Source: Acidobacteriota bacterium
Lineage (GTDB): Bacteria > Acidobacteriota > Vicinamibacteria > Vicinamibacterales > 2-12-FULL-66-21
NCBI GenBank assembly: GCA_003222675.1
Contig: QHWT01000040.1
Coordinates: 177,475 to 241,474, forward strand
Direction: 5' to 3'
DNA length: 64,000 bases
Part shown: positions 53,914-62,458 of the stretch, piece after piece
Layout of the letters: each line of letters starts with the position of its first letter
Numbering within the stretch: the stretch's first letter is position 1
Made by a program: the position numbers and the translations under genes
The notes under the pieces: generated by a model
What the model was told of the DNA's origin: nothing
Seen by the model: only the letters and a program-made list of their open reading frames with translations
Databases searched by the model: none

Positions 53914-54753
53914 TCACGCGCGTGACGCGAGCATCACCCACACATCCGCGCGCGGATGCCACGGCCCGCCGTGGTAATCGCCCAGCACAGCGCGCACCTC
54001 GAAGCCCGCCGCTTCGAGACGGCGACGCATCTGCGGCACCGACAAGGTTCGAAAGGTCAGCGCAAACCGATGCACCCGCTCCTCCCGTCCGCGCCGCTCC
54101 ACGTACTCCTGGTCGAAAAGCGTCAGGCGGCGCTTCCGGTCCTGGCGGACGGTCTCGCGCAGCGTGAGATGCGTCCGCGCGCCGCGCGATCCCGTCAACG
54201 TAATCTTCCGGTTGTATTCGGACCATCGCGGGAGGTCCGGAACGAGATCGATCCCGAACATGCCGTCGCGCTGCAGAACGCGTGCAACGGATTCGAGCGT
54301 TCCGACGAGATCGCGTTCGCGCGTCAGCGATTGCAGCATGCCGTAGGGTGCCAGCACGAGGCCGAACCCCGGCTGCGTGCAGAACGGCAGGCTGCGGATG
54401 TCGCCGCGCACGAACCGCGCTCGACCAGCCAGCCCTGCGCGCCGCGCCTTGCGGCGCGCGCGCGCGAGCATCGCCTCCGAGCGGTCGATGCCGACCAGCT
54501 CGGCGCCTGATTTCAGCAGGGGCAGCGCCACGCGGCCGGTCCCGCAGCCCAGTTCGAGCGCCAGACCGGACTGCTGGCCCGCCAGCGTCTTCCAGAAGTC
54601 GACGTCCCGCCGCGCAACCGTCCGCGCGTTCTCCCAATCATAGAACGGCGCGTACTCGTCCCACCCCAGCCAGCCTTCAGCGTGATCGTTGGCTTCGGAC
54701 TTCGGGCTACAGGCCTCAGGCTTCGGGCTGCGGGCTTCGGGGGCGTGTGACAT
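53914..54753 (-). CDS. Class I SAM-dependent methyltransferase
   Basis: From the ATG at 54753 the protein has 279 residues. Motif I LALELGCGTGRVALPLLKSG, VGIDRSEAMLARARRKA, FVRGDIRSLPF and LRDGMFGIDLVPDLP-like segments fit the Methyltransf_25/11 family. The first 22 residues (PEARSPKPEACSPKSE) are coded by a GGCTTCGG repeat and the native start may have been further in (DEYAPFYDWENA). It is the first gene of the RiPP region on this strand and its substrate is unknown. Confidence 0.8.
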   Translation of the reverse strand: MSHAPEARSPKPEACSPKSEANDHAEGWLGWDEYAPFYDWENARTVARRDVDFWKTLAGQQSGLALELGCGTGRVALPLLKSGAELVGIDRSEAMLARARRKARRAGLAGRARFVRGDIRSLPFCTQPGFGLVLAPYGMLQSLTRERDLVGTLESVARVLQRDGMFGIDLVPDLPRWSEYNRKITLTGSRGARTHLTLRETVRQDRKRRLTLFDQEYVERRGREERVHRFALTFRTLSVPQMRRRLEAAGFEVRAVLGDYHGGPWHPRADVWVMLASRA

Positions 54754-54862
54754 ATGCCGAGAATCAGCAATCCGAAATTGGGATTCCAGGCCCGAAGGCC
54801 AGAATCCTGAGGGCCTGCCTGAACCTTGAAGCCTGAAGCCCCAACCCGAAGCCCGATTACAA
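54688..54862. repeat. Inverted GGCTTCGG word-repeat element at the start of the methyltransferase gene
   Basis: The left arm has GGCTTCGGACTTCGGGCTAC and further GGCTTCGG words. The right arm has CTTGAAGCCTGAAGCC and CCCGAAGCCCGAT, its inverse. The rest, 54863-55029, looks like a promoter region for the gene at 55030, AT-richer than its surroundings. Confidence 0.85.
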
Positions 54863-55029
54863 AATCGCAATCACGATGCCCCGGACCGTAACACGAAAGC
54901 ACCATTTTGGAGCAGTTTCTCTTGTCTGCGTAACTTGGAAGCTGGTACGCTTCGTGATACGTCACACATTTCCGGCCCGACACAACGACTGAAATTCGAC
55001 GGGACAGGCGCCGATAAAGGTGGACACGC

Positions 55030-55554
55030 GTGAAGTCCAACGATCCCGTGCTGCGTCGCCTCGCGCGATTGACCGTGCTGGCCGTGTGCCTTGCGGCCGC
55101 GCCGTGGGCGGAGCCTCGCGCGGCGATGGGGTTGCCGGAACTTCCACGAGCGCCTGCGACGACCTCGGCGCGATCGACGTCGATTATGGGCGCCGCCTGG
55201 AATGCGGATAACTCACCGATACCCGAGGCGAAGCTGCGCCTGCGGAATGCGATCACCGGGCGCATCGAGGCGACAACGATTGCCGACACGTCCGGGCATT
55301 TCACGTTCTTGAACATTGAAGGCGGCACCTACCTCGTCGAGCTGGTCAACGACAGCGGCAGAGTGCTGACGGTCGGCCACGCGTTCATGGTGGCGCCCGG
55401 CGAGACCATTGCCACGTTCGTCCGGCTGGGCGCGCGCGTGCCGTGGTTCGCAGGGTTCTTCGAGAACGCAGCGGCCGCGGCCACGTCGAGCGCGGCGAGC
55501 CTTGGCGTGACCGCGCTGGCTCCCGTCGCGCCTCCAGTGAGCGCGAAGCGATAA
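55030..55554 (+). CDS. Exported protein with a carboxypeptidase-regulatory-like (beta-sandwich) domain
   Basis: The gene starts with GTG 55030 and encodes 174 residues. A signal peptide (LARLTVLAVCLAAAPWAEPRA) is followed by a domain with GAAWNADNSPIPEAKLRLRNAITGRIEATTIADTSGHFTFLNIEGGTYLVELV, the pattern of CarboxypepD_reg-like repeats found in TonB receptors and surface proteins. The C-terminus is Ala/Val-rich. It lies eight bases before the Wzc-like gene, so a role in polysaccharide export or attachment is likely but unproven. Confidence 0.7.
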   Translation: MKSNDPVLRRLARLTVLAVCLAAAPWAEPRAAMGLPELPRAPATTSARSTSIMGAAWNADNSPIPEAKLRLRNAITGRIEATTIADTSGHFTFLNIEGGTYLVELVNDSGRVLTVGHAFMVAPGETIATFVRLGARVPWFAGFFENAAAAATSSAASLGVTALAPVAPPVSAKR

Positions 55555-55562
55555 ACCGTCTG

Positions 55563-57836
55563 ATGTTCGACACCCAGGAAGTCCGCGCGCAGCTACCGGC
55601 CGAGGTGTCACCCTCCGCCCTGATCGCGCTTCCAAGCTCCACGTCTCAGTCAACGCACGTACTCGATCGGCTCAACGCCGTCTTCAAACATCGTCGTCTT
55701 TCGGGTACGGCATTCGTCCTCGTCGTGACGGCGATGATGGTGCAGACCTACTCCACCATCCCGGTGTACGAGGCGTGGTCGCGGGTGCAGATCCAGGACG
55801 AACGAACCACGCAGGTAGGGACGCTGAACGCGAGCGACCCGGCGTTCTGGCAGGAGTCGGGCCCTTATTACCAGACGCAGTACAGCATTCTGCAGAGCCG
55901 CGGGCTCGGACGCCGCGTGGTACGCAAGCTCGATCTGCAGAACAGCCCGCTGTTCAACGGAAGCGCGCCGCCCCCGCGCGATCCGCTGTCGCTCGCACGC
56001 CAGGGACGCGCCGCCGCCAGCGCGTGGCTGCGCGGGCTGATCGTCAAGCCGCCGCCGGCCGCCGCCGCTCCGCCCGCGCCTGACGAGCCCGCGCACGAAG
56101 CGGGCCTTATCAGCGCGTTCCTCGGCGGCCTTTCGATTCGTCCCGAGCCGAACAGCCGCCTGGTCAAGATCGTGTACTCGCACAGCGATCCGAAGTTTGC
56201 CGCGCTGGCCGCCAACACCGTCGCGGACGAATACACGCAGCAGAACATCGATCTGCGCCTGCAGAACACCGAGAAGACGCTGCAGTGGCTCGGCGAAGAG
56301 CTCAAGCGGCAGGAACAGCAGCTTGCGGCGAGCGAAGGGGCGCTGACGGAGTACCGCGAGCGCAACAACGCGCTGTCGCTCGAGGATCGCCAGAACATCG
56401 TCGTCTCGCGCCTGAATCAGTTGAACGACAAGGTCACCACGTCGCGTAACGAGCGCCTGAGCAAGGAAGCGATTTACAACCAGCTCCGGCGCGCCGATCC
56501 GTCGAGCGACGCGATCGACAACTTTCCGATCGTGGGCACCAACAGCGCGGTCGTCGACGCGAAGAACGCGCTCGCGACGCTCACCGCGCAGAAGGCGAAC
56601 TACGCAGGTCGCTACGGCCCCGAGCATCCGCGCATGATGGAGGTCAAAGATCAGATCGAGAACGCGAAGCGACGGCTCGTCGCCGAGCGGACGAAGGTTC
56701 TCGAGTCGCTCAAGAACGACTACAACGCCGCCTTCGCACAGGAGCGCAGCTTCTCGTCGCAGCTCGAGGAGCAGAAGGGTGCGTCGATGGACCTCGATCG
56801 CAAGAGCGGCGATTACAAGCTGCTGCAGCGCAAAGCCGACAGCGATCGGCAGGTCTATCAGTCGCTGCTCTCGCAGCAGAAGGAACTCGCCGTCGTGGCG
56901 AACAGCCGGGCGAACAACGTGCAGGTGCTCGATCGCGCCGACGTGCCGCCGTTCCCGGTGTCGCCCAATCCGCGCCGCGACTGGATGACCGCCATCCTGG
57001 CGGGACTGAGCATCGCGCTCGGTCTCGCGTTCGGGATGGAGTATCTCGACGACAGCGTCAAGACGCCCGAAGACATCACGAAGCGATTGCGGCTGCCGCT
57101 GCTCGGCCTCGTGCCCGCGGTCCGCGGCGAGCGCGTCCCGGTGTTGACCGAGACCGTCCCGCACGATTTCGGCGAGGCCTTCCGCTCGCTGCGGACGTCG
57201 CTCGTGTTCACCAGCGGCGCACAATCGACCCGCATCATCGCCGTGACGAGCAGCCAGCCGCTCGAGGGCAAGACGACGACCGCGTGCAATCTCGCGATGG
57301 CGCTCGCGTTCGGCGGGTCGCGTGTGCTGCTGATTGATGCCGACATGCGACGGCCGGGGCTGCACAAAACGGTCGGCCTCCGCAACGAGACCGGCCTCTC
57401 CCACCTGCTCGTCGGGCAGGCGCGCGTGCGCGAGGCCGTGCAGCGCACCAGCGAGCCCAACCTCGTCGTGATCACCGCCGGCCGCACGCCGCCGAATCCA
57501 TCGGAGCTGCTGTCGTCGGAGCGGATGAGCAACTTCCTCGCGAACCTCGCCACCGGTCCATTCGACTGGGTGATCATCGACACGCCGCCGGTTCTCGCCG
57601 TCACCGACGCGGTCATCATCGCGCCGAAGGTCTCGGGCGTCGTCTTCGTCATCGGATCGGAAATGACCCGGCGCGTGCACGCGGAGCGGGCGCTGGAGAC
57701 GCTGCAGTCGGGCCGTCCCCGGAGCATCGGCGTCGTGCTCAATCGCGTTGACTTCGATCGCAACAAGTACTACTACTCTCGCTATTACGGCTACCAGTAC
57801 AAGAGCTACTACGGTCAGAACCAGGGCGCGGCATAG
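55563..57836 (+). CDS. Wzc-like polysaccharide co-polymerase and BY-kinase
   Basis: From the ATG at 55563 the protein has 757 residues. A membrane helix near residues 47-66, a Wzz-type periplasmic part with long coiled-coil stretches (QNTEKTLQWLGEELKRQEQQ..., KNALATLTAQKANYAGRYGPEHPRM), and a second helix near 475-495 precede the cytoplasmic tyrosine kinase. The kinase has Walker A TSSQPLEGKTTTACN, A' VLLIDADMRRPG and B VIIDTPPVLAVTD. The C-terminus NKYYYSRYYGYQYKSYYGQ is the autophosphorylated Tyr cluster. It controls chain length and export of exopolysaccharide with the genes that follow. Confidence 0.94.
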   Translation: MFDTQEVRAQLPAEVSPSALIALPSSTSQSTHVLDRLNAVFKHRRLSGTAFVLVVTAMMVQTYSTIPVYEAWSRVQIQDERTTQVGTLNASDPAFWQESGPYYQTQYSILQSRGLGRRVVRKLDLQNSPLFNGSAPPPRDPLSLARQGRAAASAWLRGLIVKPPPAAAAPPAPDEPAHEAGLISAFLGGLSIRPEPNSRLVKIVYSHSDPKFAALAANTVADEYTQQNIDLRLQNTEKTLQWLGEELKRQEQQLAASEGALTEYRERNNALSLEDRQNIVVSRLNQLNDKVTTSRNERLSKEAIYNQLRRADPSSDAIDNFPIVGTNSAVVDAKNALATLTAQKANYAGRYGPEHPRMMEVKDQIENAKRRLVAERTKVLESLKNDYNAAFAQERSFSSQLEEQKGASMDLDRKSGDYKLLQRKADSDRQVYQSLLSQQKELAVVANSRANNVQVLDRADVPPFPVSPNPRRDWMTAILAGLSIALGLAFGMEYLDDSVKTPEDITKRLRLPLLGLVPAVRGERVPVLTETVPHDFGEAFRSLRTSLVFTSGAQSTRIIAVTSSQPLEGKTTTACNLAMALAFGGSRVLLIDADMRRPGLHKTVGLRNETGLSHLLVGQARVREAVQRTSEPNLVVITAGRTPPNPSELLSSERMSNFLANLATGPFDWVIIDTPPVLAVTDAVIIAPKVSGVVFVIGSEMTRRVHAERALETLQSGRPRSIGVVLNRVDFDRNKYYYSRYYGYQYKSYYGQNQGAA

Positions 57837-57846
57837 TCCTCCTGAT

Positions 57847-59262
57847 TTGGAAGCAGGGGCCCGGCTGCTCGTCGTGCTGCTCGCATTGACGACGTTCGCG
57901 TTCGCCGGCGTGTATCTTTCATCTTTGATCGTACCGGCGCTGCTGTGCGTTGCTCTCGCCGTGGCTTATCGTCCCTTCGGGATGTCTCCGCCTGAGGGGC
58001 GAAGCCACGGGAGCACAGAGAGGCCGGGCGCGAGGTCCTTCCCCAACGTGTGGCCGCCTTCAGGCGGAAGATTCGAGCGGACGCTCGACTTCTGCCTTGT
58101 TGCGATCGTTGTCGTGATGGCGCTGCAGTTGCTGCCGCTGCCGGCGAGGCTCGTCGAGCGCCTTTCCCCAATGGCGCTGGATCTTTCACAACGCATCAGC
58201 CTTGCGACGCCTCCCCGGGCCATGCCGCTCAGCATCGATGTCGCGGCAGGCGCATGGGCGCTGGGTGTCGCGGCCGGGGTCGTCGTCGTGTTCCTGGTGA
58301 GCCGCCGCATTTTCGAAACGGGCGGCGTGCGGATCGTCGTTCGCGGCATCAGCGCGGTCGGGCTCGCGCTTGCCGCGATCGCGCTGGCACAAGACGCGAC
58401 GGCGCACGGCCTGATGTACTGGCGATGGAAGCCGATCGAGGAAGGAGCGCCGCCATTCGGACCCTTCGTCGATCGCAATCATTTTGCGACATGGGTGATT
58501 CTCGCCATCCCGCTGTGTCTCGGTTATCTGGTCGCGCATGTCTCGGCGCACCAGCGGCATGATGTGCACGGGGCAACCTGGCACCGTGGGGTGCTGCACG
58601 TCCTCGATGCGCGCGCGATCTGGCTCGCCGCATCGGTGTGCCTGATGCTGGTGGCGCTGGCGGCATCACTCTCGCGCTCGGGTCTCGTGGGGATGGCAGT
58701 TGCGCTCGTCGCCGCATCAGCCATGCGATCGGCACGGCCGGGCACGTCTGCGGCGGCACGCTGGATCACGGTGGCGCTCGGCCTCGCGCTGGGCGCCGCC
58801 GCGATCAGAGTCAATCCGTCGACAATCGTGCAGCGCTTCACCGCGGCGGCCGGGGCCGCGCAGGACCGTCTGGCCATCTGGCGCGAGACGCTGCCGGTGG
58901 TGAAGGACTTCTGGCTGGCGGGCACGGGCGCGGGAACGTTCGAGACGGCGATGCTCGCGTATCAGCGCAGCGCGGCGCCGTTCAGGATCAATGCCGCGCA
59001 CAACCATTACCTTCAGGTCGCAGCGGAGGGCGGCCTCCTGCTTGGAGTGCCCGTCCTCGCAGCGATCGTCCTGTTCGCTCGCGCAGGAATCGCGCGTCTC
59101 GCCGAGGACGAGTCCGGTATGTATTGGGTGAAGGCTGGCGCGATGAGCGGCCTGGCGGGGGTGGCCGTGCAAAGCGTGTGGGAAACGGGGCTCACGACGC
59201 CGGCAAACGGCGTGCTCGCCGCTATCGCGGCCGCGATCGTGCTGCACCGCGCCGGCAAATGA
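57847..59262 (+). CDS. O-antigen-ligase-like (WzyC) membrane protein
   Basis: The protein of about 470 residues has ten or more predicted membrane helices. The signature FGPFVDRNHFATWVILAIPLCLGY and the long periplasmic loop ending GAGTGAGTFETAMLAYQ, with AAHNHYLQVAAEGGLLLGVPV, are typical of Wzy/WaaL proteins. It would polymerise or ligate polysaccharide at the outer face of the inner membrane. No ATG fits; I take TTG 57847 (MEAGARLLVVLLAL), which needs proof. Residues about 46-75 are repeat-derived (PPEGRSHGST...PPSGGRFER), between the first membrane helices. Confidence 0.8.
   Translation: MEAGARLLVVLLALTTFAFAGVYLSSLIVPALLCVALAVAYRPFGMSPPEGRSHGSTERPGARSFPNVWPPSGGRFERTLDFCLVAIVVVMALQLLPLPARLVERLSPMALDLSQRISLATPPRAMPLSIDVAAGAWALGVAAGVVVVFLVSRRIFETGGVRIVVRGISAVGLALAAIALAQDATAHGLMYWRWKPIEEGAPPFGPFVDRNHFATWVILAIPLCLGYLVAHVSAHQRHDVHGATWHRGVLHVLDARAIWLAASVCLMLVALAASLSRSGLVGMAVALVAASAMRSARPGTSAAARWITVALGLALGAAAIRVNPSTIVQRFTAAAGAAQDRLAIWRETLPVVKDFWLAGTGAGTFETAMLAYQRSAAPFRINAAHNHYLQVAAEGGLLLGVPVLAAIVLFARAGIARLAEDESGMYWVKAGAMSGLAGVAVQSVWETGLTTPANGVLAAIAAAIVLHRAGK
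57984..58075. repeat. TTCCGCC-family palindromic repeat inside the O-antigen ligase gene
   Basis: CTCCGCCTGAGGGGCGAAGCCACGGG is followed by GAGGTCC and GGCCGCCTTCAGGCGGAAGATTCG. The insertion is in frame and forms a hydrophilic loop of about 30 residues. Confidence 0.75.
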
Positions 59263-59263
59263 G

Positions 59264-59986
59264 ATGGCGCTGCGCATAGGGGTGGACGTCGACGGCGTGC
59301 TGGCGGACTTTCGATCGTCGTTTCACGCCGCGGCGATCCGCGTGCTCCGTCGCGACGTCGACACCACGAACGACTCCCCGCAGAACCCCGGCGCGCTCGC
59401 GCCGCAGGACGTGCGCCGCGTGTGGGATTACATCGGCAAGACGCAGAACTGGTGGATGGAAGTGGAGGCCTACGAGCCGGAGCAGATCGCGCGGCTCTAC
59501 AGCCTGACCAGGGCGGCCGGCTCGGAGGTGTTCTTCCTGACGAAGCGCCCGCCGACCTCGGGCGATTCCGTACAGTTTCAAACGCAGTGGTGGATCGAGC
59601 GCCTCGGCTTCTATCTGCCGGCCGTCCTCACCGTGCCCGGTTCGCGCGGCGACATCGCGAACGGCCTGCGCCTGGATCTGATACTCGACGATCAGATGAT
59701 CAATTGTGTGGAGGTGGTGAGCGCAACGCCGACGAAGGCGCTGCTGATGCAGCGGACGCCCGACAACGCGGCGCGCGAGCACGCCATCAACCGCGGCATC
59801 GGCGTGGTCTCCACGCTTGCAGAAGCCGTCAGCATGATCGAACGGCTGCACGACGTGCTGCCCCAGAAGCGCGGGCGCATGGTGCGGCTCAGCGAATGGT
59901 TTTCGGGGACGACCGAGGTGCAGACGCTGCCGCAGAATCCGCGCACCGTCAGGCCGATCCCGCCGTTCGAGGATCCGAGACGGTAG
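59264..59986 (+). CDS. HAD-superfamily phosphatase of the 5'(3')-deoxyribonucleotidase type
   Basis: The 240-residue protein has an N-terminal DVDGVLADFRSSFH, HAD motif I with both aspartates. Motif II is in FFLTKRPPT (Thr-Lys-Arg), and motif IV is LILDDQ. A cap insertion with NWWMEVEAYEPEQIARLY matches NT5C-like HADs. Its natural substrate here is unknown; sugar phosphates are as likely as nucleotides, given the polysaccharide neighbours. It starts one base after the O-antigen-ligase stop, so it is in that operon. The C-terminal 40 residues are variable. Confidence 0.8.
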   Translation: MALRIGVDVDGVLADFRSSFHAAAIRVLRRDVDTTNDSPQNPGALAPQDVRRVWDYIGKTQNWWMEVEAYEPEQIARLYSLTRAAGSEVFFLTKRPPTSGDSVQFQTQWWIERLGFYLPAVLTVPGSRGDIANGLRLDLILDDQMINCVEVVSATPTKALLMQRTPDNAAREHAINRGIGVVSTLAEAVSMIERLHDVLPQKRGRMVRLSEWFSGTTEVQTLPQNPRTVRPIPPFEDPRR

Positions 59987-59991
59987 TCGAT

Positions 59992-60096
59992 GTTCAATGC
60001 TGAACGGTCAATGCTCAATGAGGTTCACGAGGTCGTAGGTTGCTGGCATTTCATCGAACATTGGACATTGAACATTCAGCATTCGCGCCTCTGGGG
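59992..60096. repeat. Inverted TTCAATGCTGAA word-repeat element
   Basis: GTTCAATGCTGAACGGTCAATGCTCAATG at the left is the imperfect inverse of CATTGGACATTGAACATTCAGCATTC at the right. It separates the convergent HAD and nucleotidyltransferase-like genes. No U-run, but a strong stem is possible. Confidence 0.9.
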
Positions 60097-61194
60097 GACG
60101 CGCTGCAGCCATTTGCGCGCGCCGGAGATCGCCCGGCGCGCATACGCGAGCGGCAGCCAGCCGTGCGCGCCGCTCGCGCGCATGTAATCGGCATCCGGCC
60201 AGAGATGCTCGCGGAGGAGCGTCAGGCGCGTACGCCAGCTCGCGGGCGTCTTCAAATCCAGGAGAAGCTGGTCGACCGGGCGCGCGATTGTCAGCAGCCG
60301 CGCGCTCGGCTCCGATCGTCCCGCTCCTCGTGCCGCAACCCGAGCCGCCAGGCTCGCGAGCGACGGATCATCGAAGTACTCCCTCGCGTCTGCCAGTGCT
60401 TGCGCGCATATCGCGGTCACGCCGGTCGAGGCGGCGGCGTCGACGAATGCGGACTCCTGCATCTCGTCGAGCGTCTGGACGAGCAGGCGAAGATCGTACA
60501 GCCACAGCAGGATGGCGCCGCGCCGGTGATGTGCCTCCAGGTGGATGCACGCGAGGATGAGGGCGTTCGGCAGCGAGGGGCCGAACGCGTGGGCGCCGAG
60601 CGCGGGTATGGGCACAGCGGTCGACCGCAGCATTCCGAACGGCAGCACGTTCGCAAACACGAGCGGCGCGGCAATCCGCCAGTGCACGTCGAGCGCGTGC
60701 ACGATTCCGGCACGATCCGTCCTGGTGAAGTGAAACTGGCCGAGGATCACGGTTCCCCGCGCGTGCGGAAACCGTTCGTATCCAATCCGGGCGAGTGCGG
60801 CCGGCACAAGGTCACGATCTTCCTCCGGTACGAGCAGGTCGGTATCCGCGCGAATACGCAGCGCGGGCGACGGATAGATCGCGTGCGAGAGGTGGGCTCC
60901 CTTGATCACGAGCGCGCGGACGCCGGCGGTCGCAAGCGCGTCGAGCACGCGCGCGACCTCCTCGTCCATGATCGCCGTCAACACTTGCCGCCCGCTCGTG
61001 TATGCCTTCAACCTGTTCGCAGCGCTCGCTGAAAAGCCACGACTCGCCGTCGCGCGTGCCAGCAGGGGCCCTACGCCTTCTCCTATCGCAATGTCTACGA
61101 GGTGATCGGTAAAGACGGGGTCCTTGCTCGGCACCGGCCCGCCAGCTAGCGCGGCCGCGACATGCTGAAGTGGATCTGGAGCAGGATCAGTCAT
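60076..61194 (-). CDS. Uncharacterised nucleotidyltransferase-fold protein (NTP_transf_5 type)
   Basis: The protein has 372 residues. ALVIKGAHLSHAIYPSPALRIRADTDLLVPEED shows the Gly/Arg-Asp-x-Asp layout of the nucleotidyltransferase superfamily (family NTP_transf_5). It continues with VHALDVHWRI, ALGAHAFGPSLPNALILACIHLEAHHRR. Such genes frequently accompany HPr-kinase-like and lasso-peptide genes as well as capsule clusters. The substrate is unknown. Its 3' end enters a word-repeat element. It is transcribed away from the polysaccharide operon. Confidence 0.75.
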   Translation of the reverse strand: MTDPAPDPLQHVAAALAGGPVPSKDPVFTDHLVDIAIGEGVGPLLARATASRGFSASAANRLKAYTSGRQVLTAIMDEEVARVLDALATAGVRALVIKGAHLSHAIYPSPALRIRADTDLLVPEEDRDLVPAALARIGYERFPHARGTVILGQFHFTRTDRAGIVHALDVHWRIAAPLVFANVLPFGMLRSTAVPIPALGAHAFGPSLPNALILACIHLEAHHRRGAILLWLYDLRLLVQTLDEMQESAFVDAAASTGVTAICAQALADAREYFDDPSLASLAARVAARGAGRSEPSARLLTIARPVDQLLLDLKTPASWRTRLTLLREHLWPDADYMRASGAHGWLPLAYARRAISGARKWLQRVPQRREC

Positions 61195-61204
61195 GGAAAG
61201 CCTG

Positions 61205-61245
61205 AGGTCTGTTGACTCCCCTGAAGGCGGAAGCTACGGGATTTC
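61205..61245. repeat. TTCCGCC-type palindrome relic
   Basis: CCCCTGAAGGCGGAAGCTACGGGATTTCC is a half of the palindromic element at 44099, in the short gap between the flavoprotein and nucleotidyltransferase-like genes. Confidence 0.6.
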
Positions 61246-61258
61246 CGATGGGCGACCG

Positions 61259-62425
61259 TCAGCTCCACAGCGAGGAGAGGAGAATGCGGCGGAACTGCGC
61301 GTGACGGAGCAGCGCGAGCGCCGACTGGCGATGCCAGTTGAAGTCCGCGGTCTGGTACAGCATCGGGACGATGCCGTCGATGCGGGCGAGCTCGATGAGC
61401 GCGTCGATGCCGTGATCGTTCAGGCGCGACGCCAGCAGCCGGAAGGCGAGTCCGATCCGGATCTCGGCGCCGAGCCGATCGCGCCAGCGCGTTTCGTACT
61501 CGCGAAGGCGCGCCTCGCGCAGATCGTCGGCGCGCAGCGCGGCGTCGAGCGTCTCGGCGGCGAACTGCCCGCTGATCAGGCTGTAGTAGATGCCGCCGCC
61601 GGTCGTCGGCTTCACCAGGCCCGCGGCGTCGCCGACGGCGAGCAGCCTCGGGCCGAAGGTTTTGGCGACGGGGCCGAGCGGCAGGATCTTGAGTCGAGGG
61701 TCAGGCCATCCATCGTCGGCGATCTCGAATCGCGAGCGCACGCCGCCCGCGAACGCGCGGAACAGCGCACCCGCGCGGGCATCGGCCATCAGCCCGAGGC
61801 GCTGAAAAGGCTGGCCGTCGCGCCGAAAGGGCACGATCCACGCGAAGCCGCGCGGCGCAATGGACCTGCCGAGATGCACTTCGACCTGCTCCGGCCCGGC
61901 GAATGCGCACTCGAGCTGCGCGCTCTGAACGAACGCGCGCGGGACGCCCAATCCGAGTTGACGGTTGAACCGGTAGCTCGCGCCGCATGCCAGCACACAG
62001 GCACGTGCCGCGATCGGTCCATCATGGCTGTCGGCGCTGACGCGGACGCACCCGTCCGACACGGCAATCGATCGCACGCGCGCCGAACTGCGAAGCTCGG
62101 CGCCGGCGGCGCGGCTGCGATCGGCAAGCGCCTGATCGAACCGGGCGCGATCGACGATCGCGGCGTGCACGCGATCGCTCTCCACGGTGACAGAACTGCC
62201 GTCCGGCGCCACGAAGCGCGCCGCCTGGGTGGTGTCGAGGATCGTCTGACGTGGGATGTCGAGCTCGGTGAAGGCCTCGAGGCCGAGCAGGCCCGTGCAG
62301 TGAGTGGGAACGCCGATGCGCGGATGCTCTTCGAGGACCACCACGTCGTGACCGCGCTCGGCGAGCTGGCGCGCCGCGATCAGCCCGGCGGGCCCTGCTC
62401 CAACGACGACGACGTCACGCAACAT
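61259..62425 (-). CDS. Geranylgeranyl-reductase-type FAD-dependent oxidoreductase
   Basis: The protein has 388 residues. The dinucleotide fold VVVVGAGPAGLIAARQLAERGHDVVVLEEH (residues 4-33) is followed by GVPTHCTGLLG, the conserved Pro/Cys motif of the geranylgeranyl reductase family, then by the FAD site LLAVGDAAGLVKPTTGGGIYYSL. The family reduces isoprenoid double bonds in lipids, quinones or chlorophyll side chains. Its job in a polysaccharide region may be reduction of a polyprenyl carrier, which is a guess. The length is normal. Confidence 0.85.
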   Translation of the reverse strand: MLRDVVVVGAGPAGLIAARQLAERGHDVVVLEEHPRIGVPTHCTGLLGLEAFTELDIPRQTILDTTQAARFVAPDGSSVTVESDRVHAAIVDRARFDQALADRSRAAGAELRSSARVRSIAVSDGCVRVSADSHDGPIAARACVLACGASYRFNRQLGLGVPRAFVQSAQLECAFAGPEQVEVHLGRSIAPRGFAWIVPFRRDGQPFQRLGLMADARAGALFRAFAGGVRSRFEIADDGWPDPRLKILPLGPVAKTFGPRLLAVGDAAGLVKPTTGGGIYYSLISGQFAAETLDAALRADDLREARLREYETRWRDRLGAEIRIGLAFRLLASRLNDHGIDALIELARIDGIVPMLYQTADFNWHRQSALALLRHAQFRRILLSSLWS

Positions 62426-62458
62426 CGAACAATACGTCAGGCTTCGTCCCTGAGGTCG

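Noticed and set aside
55650..57680. 676-residue antisense frame over the Wzc-like kinase
   Set aside because: The sense protein has all kinase motifs. The antisense frame is a high-GC shadow.
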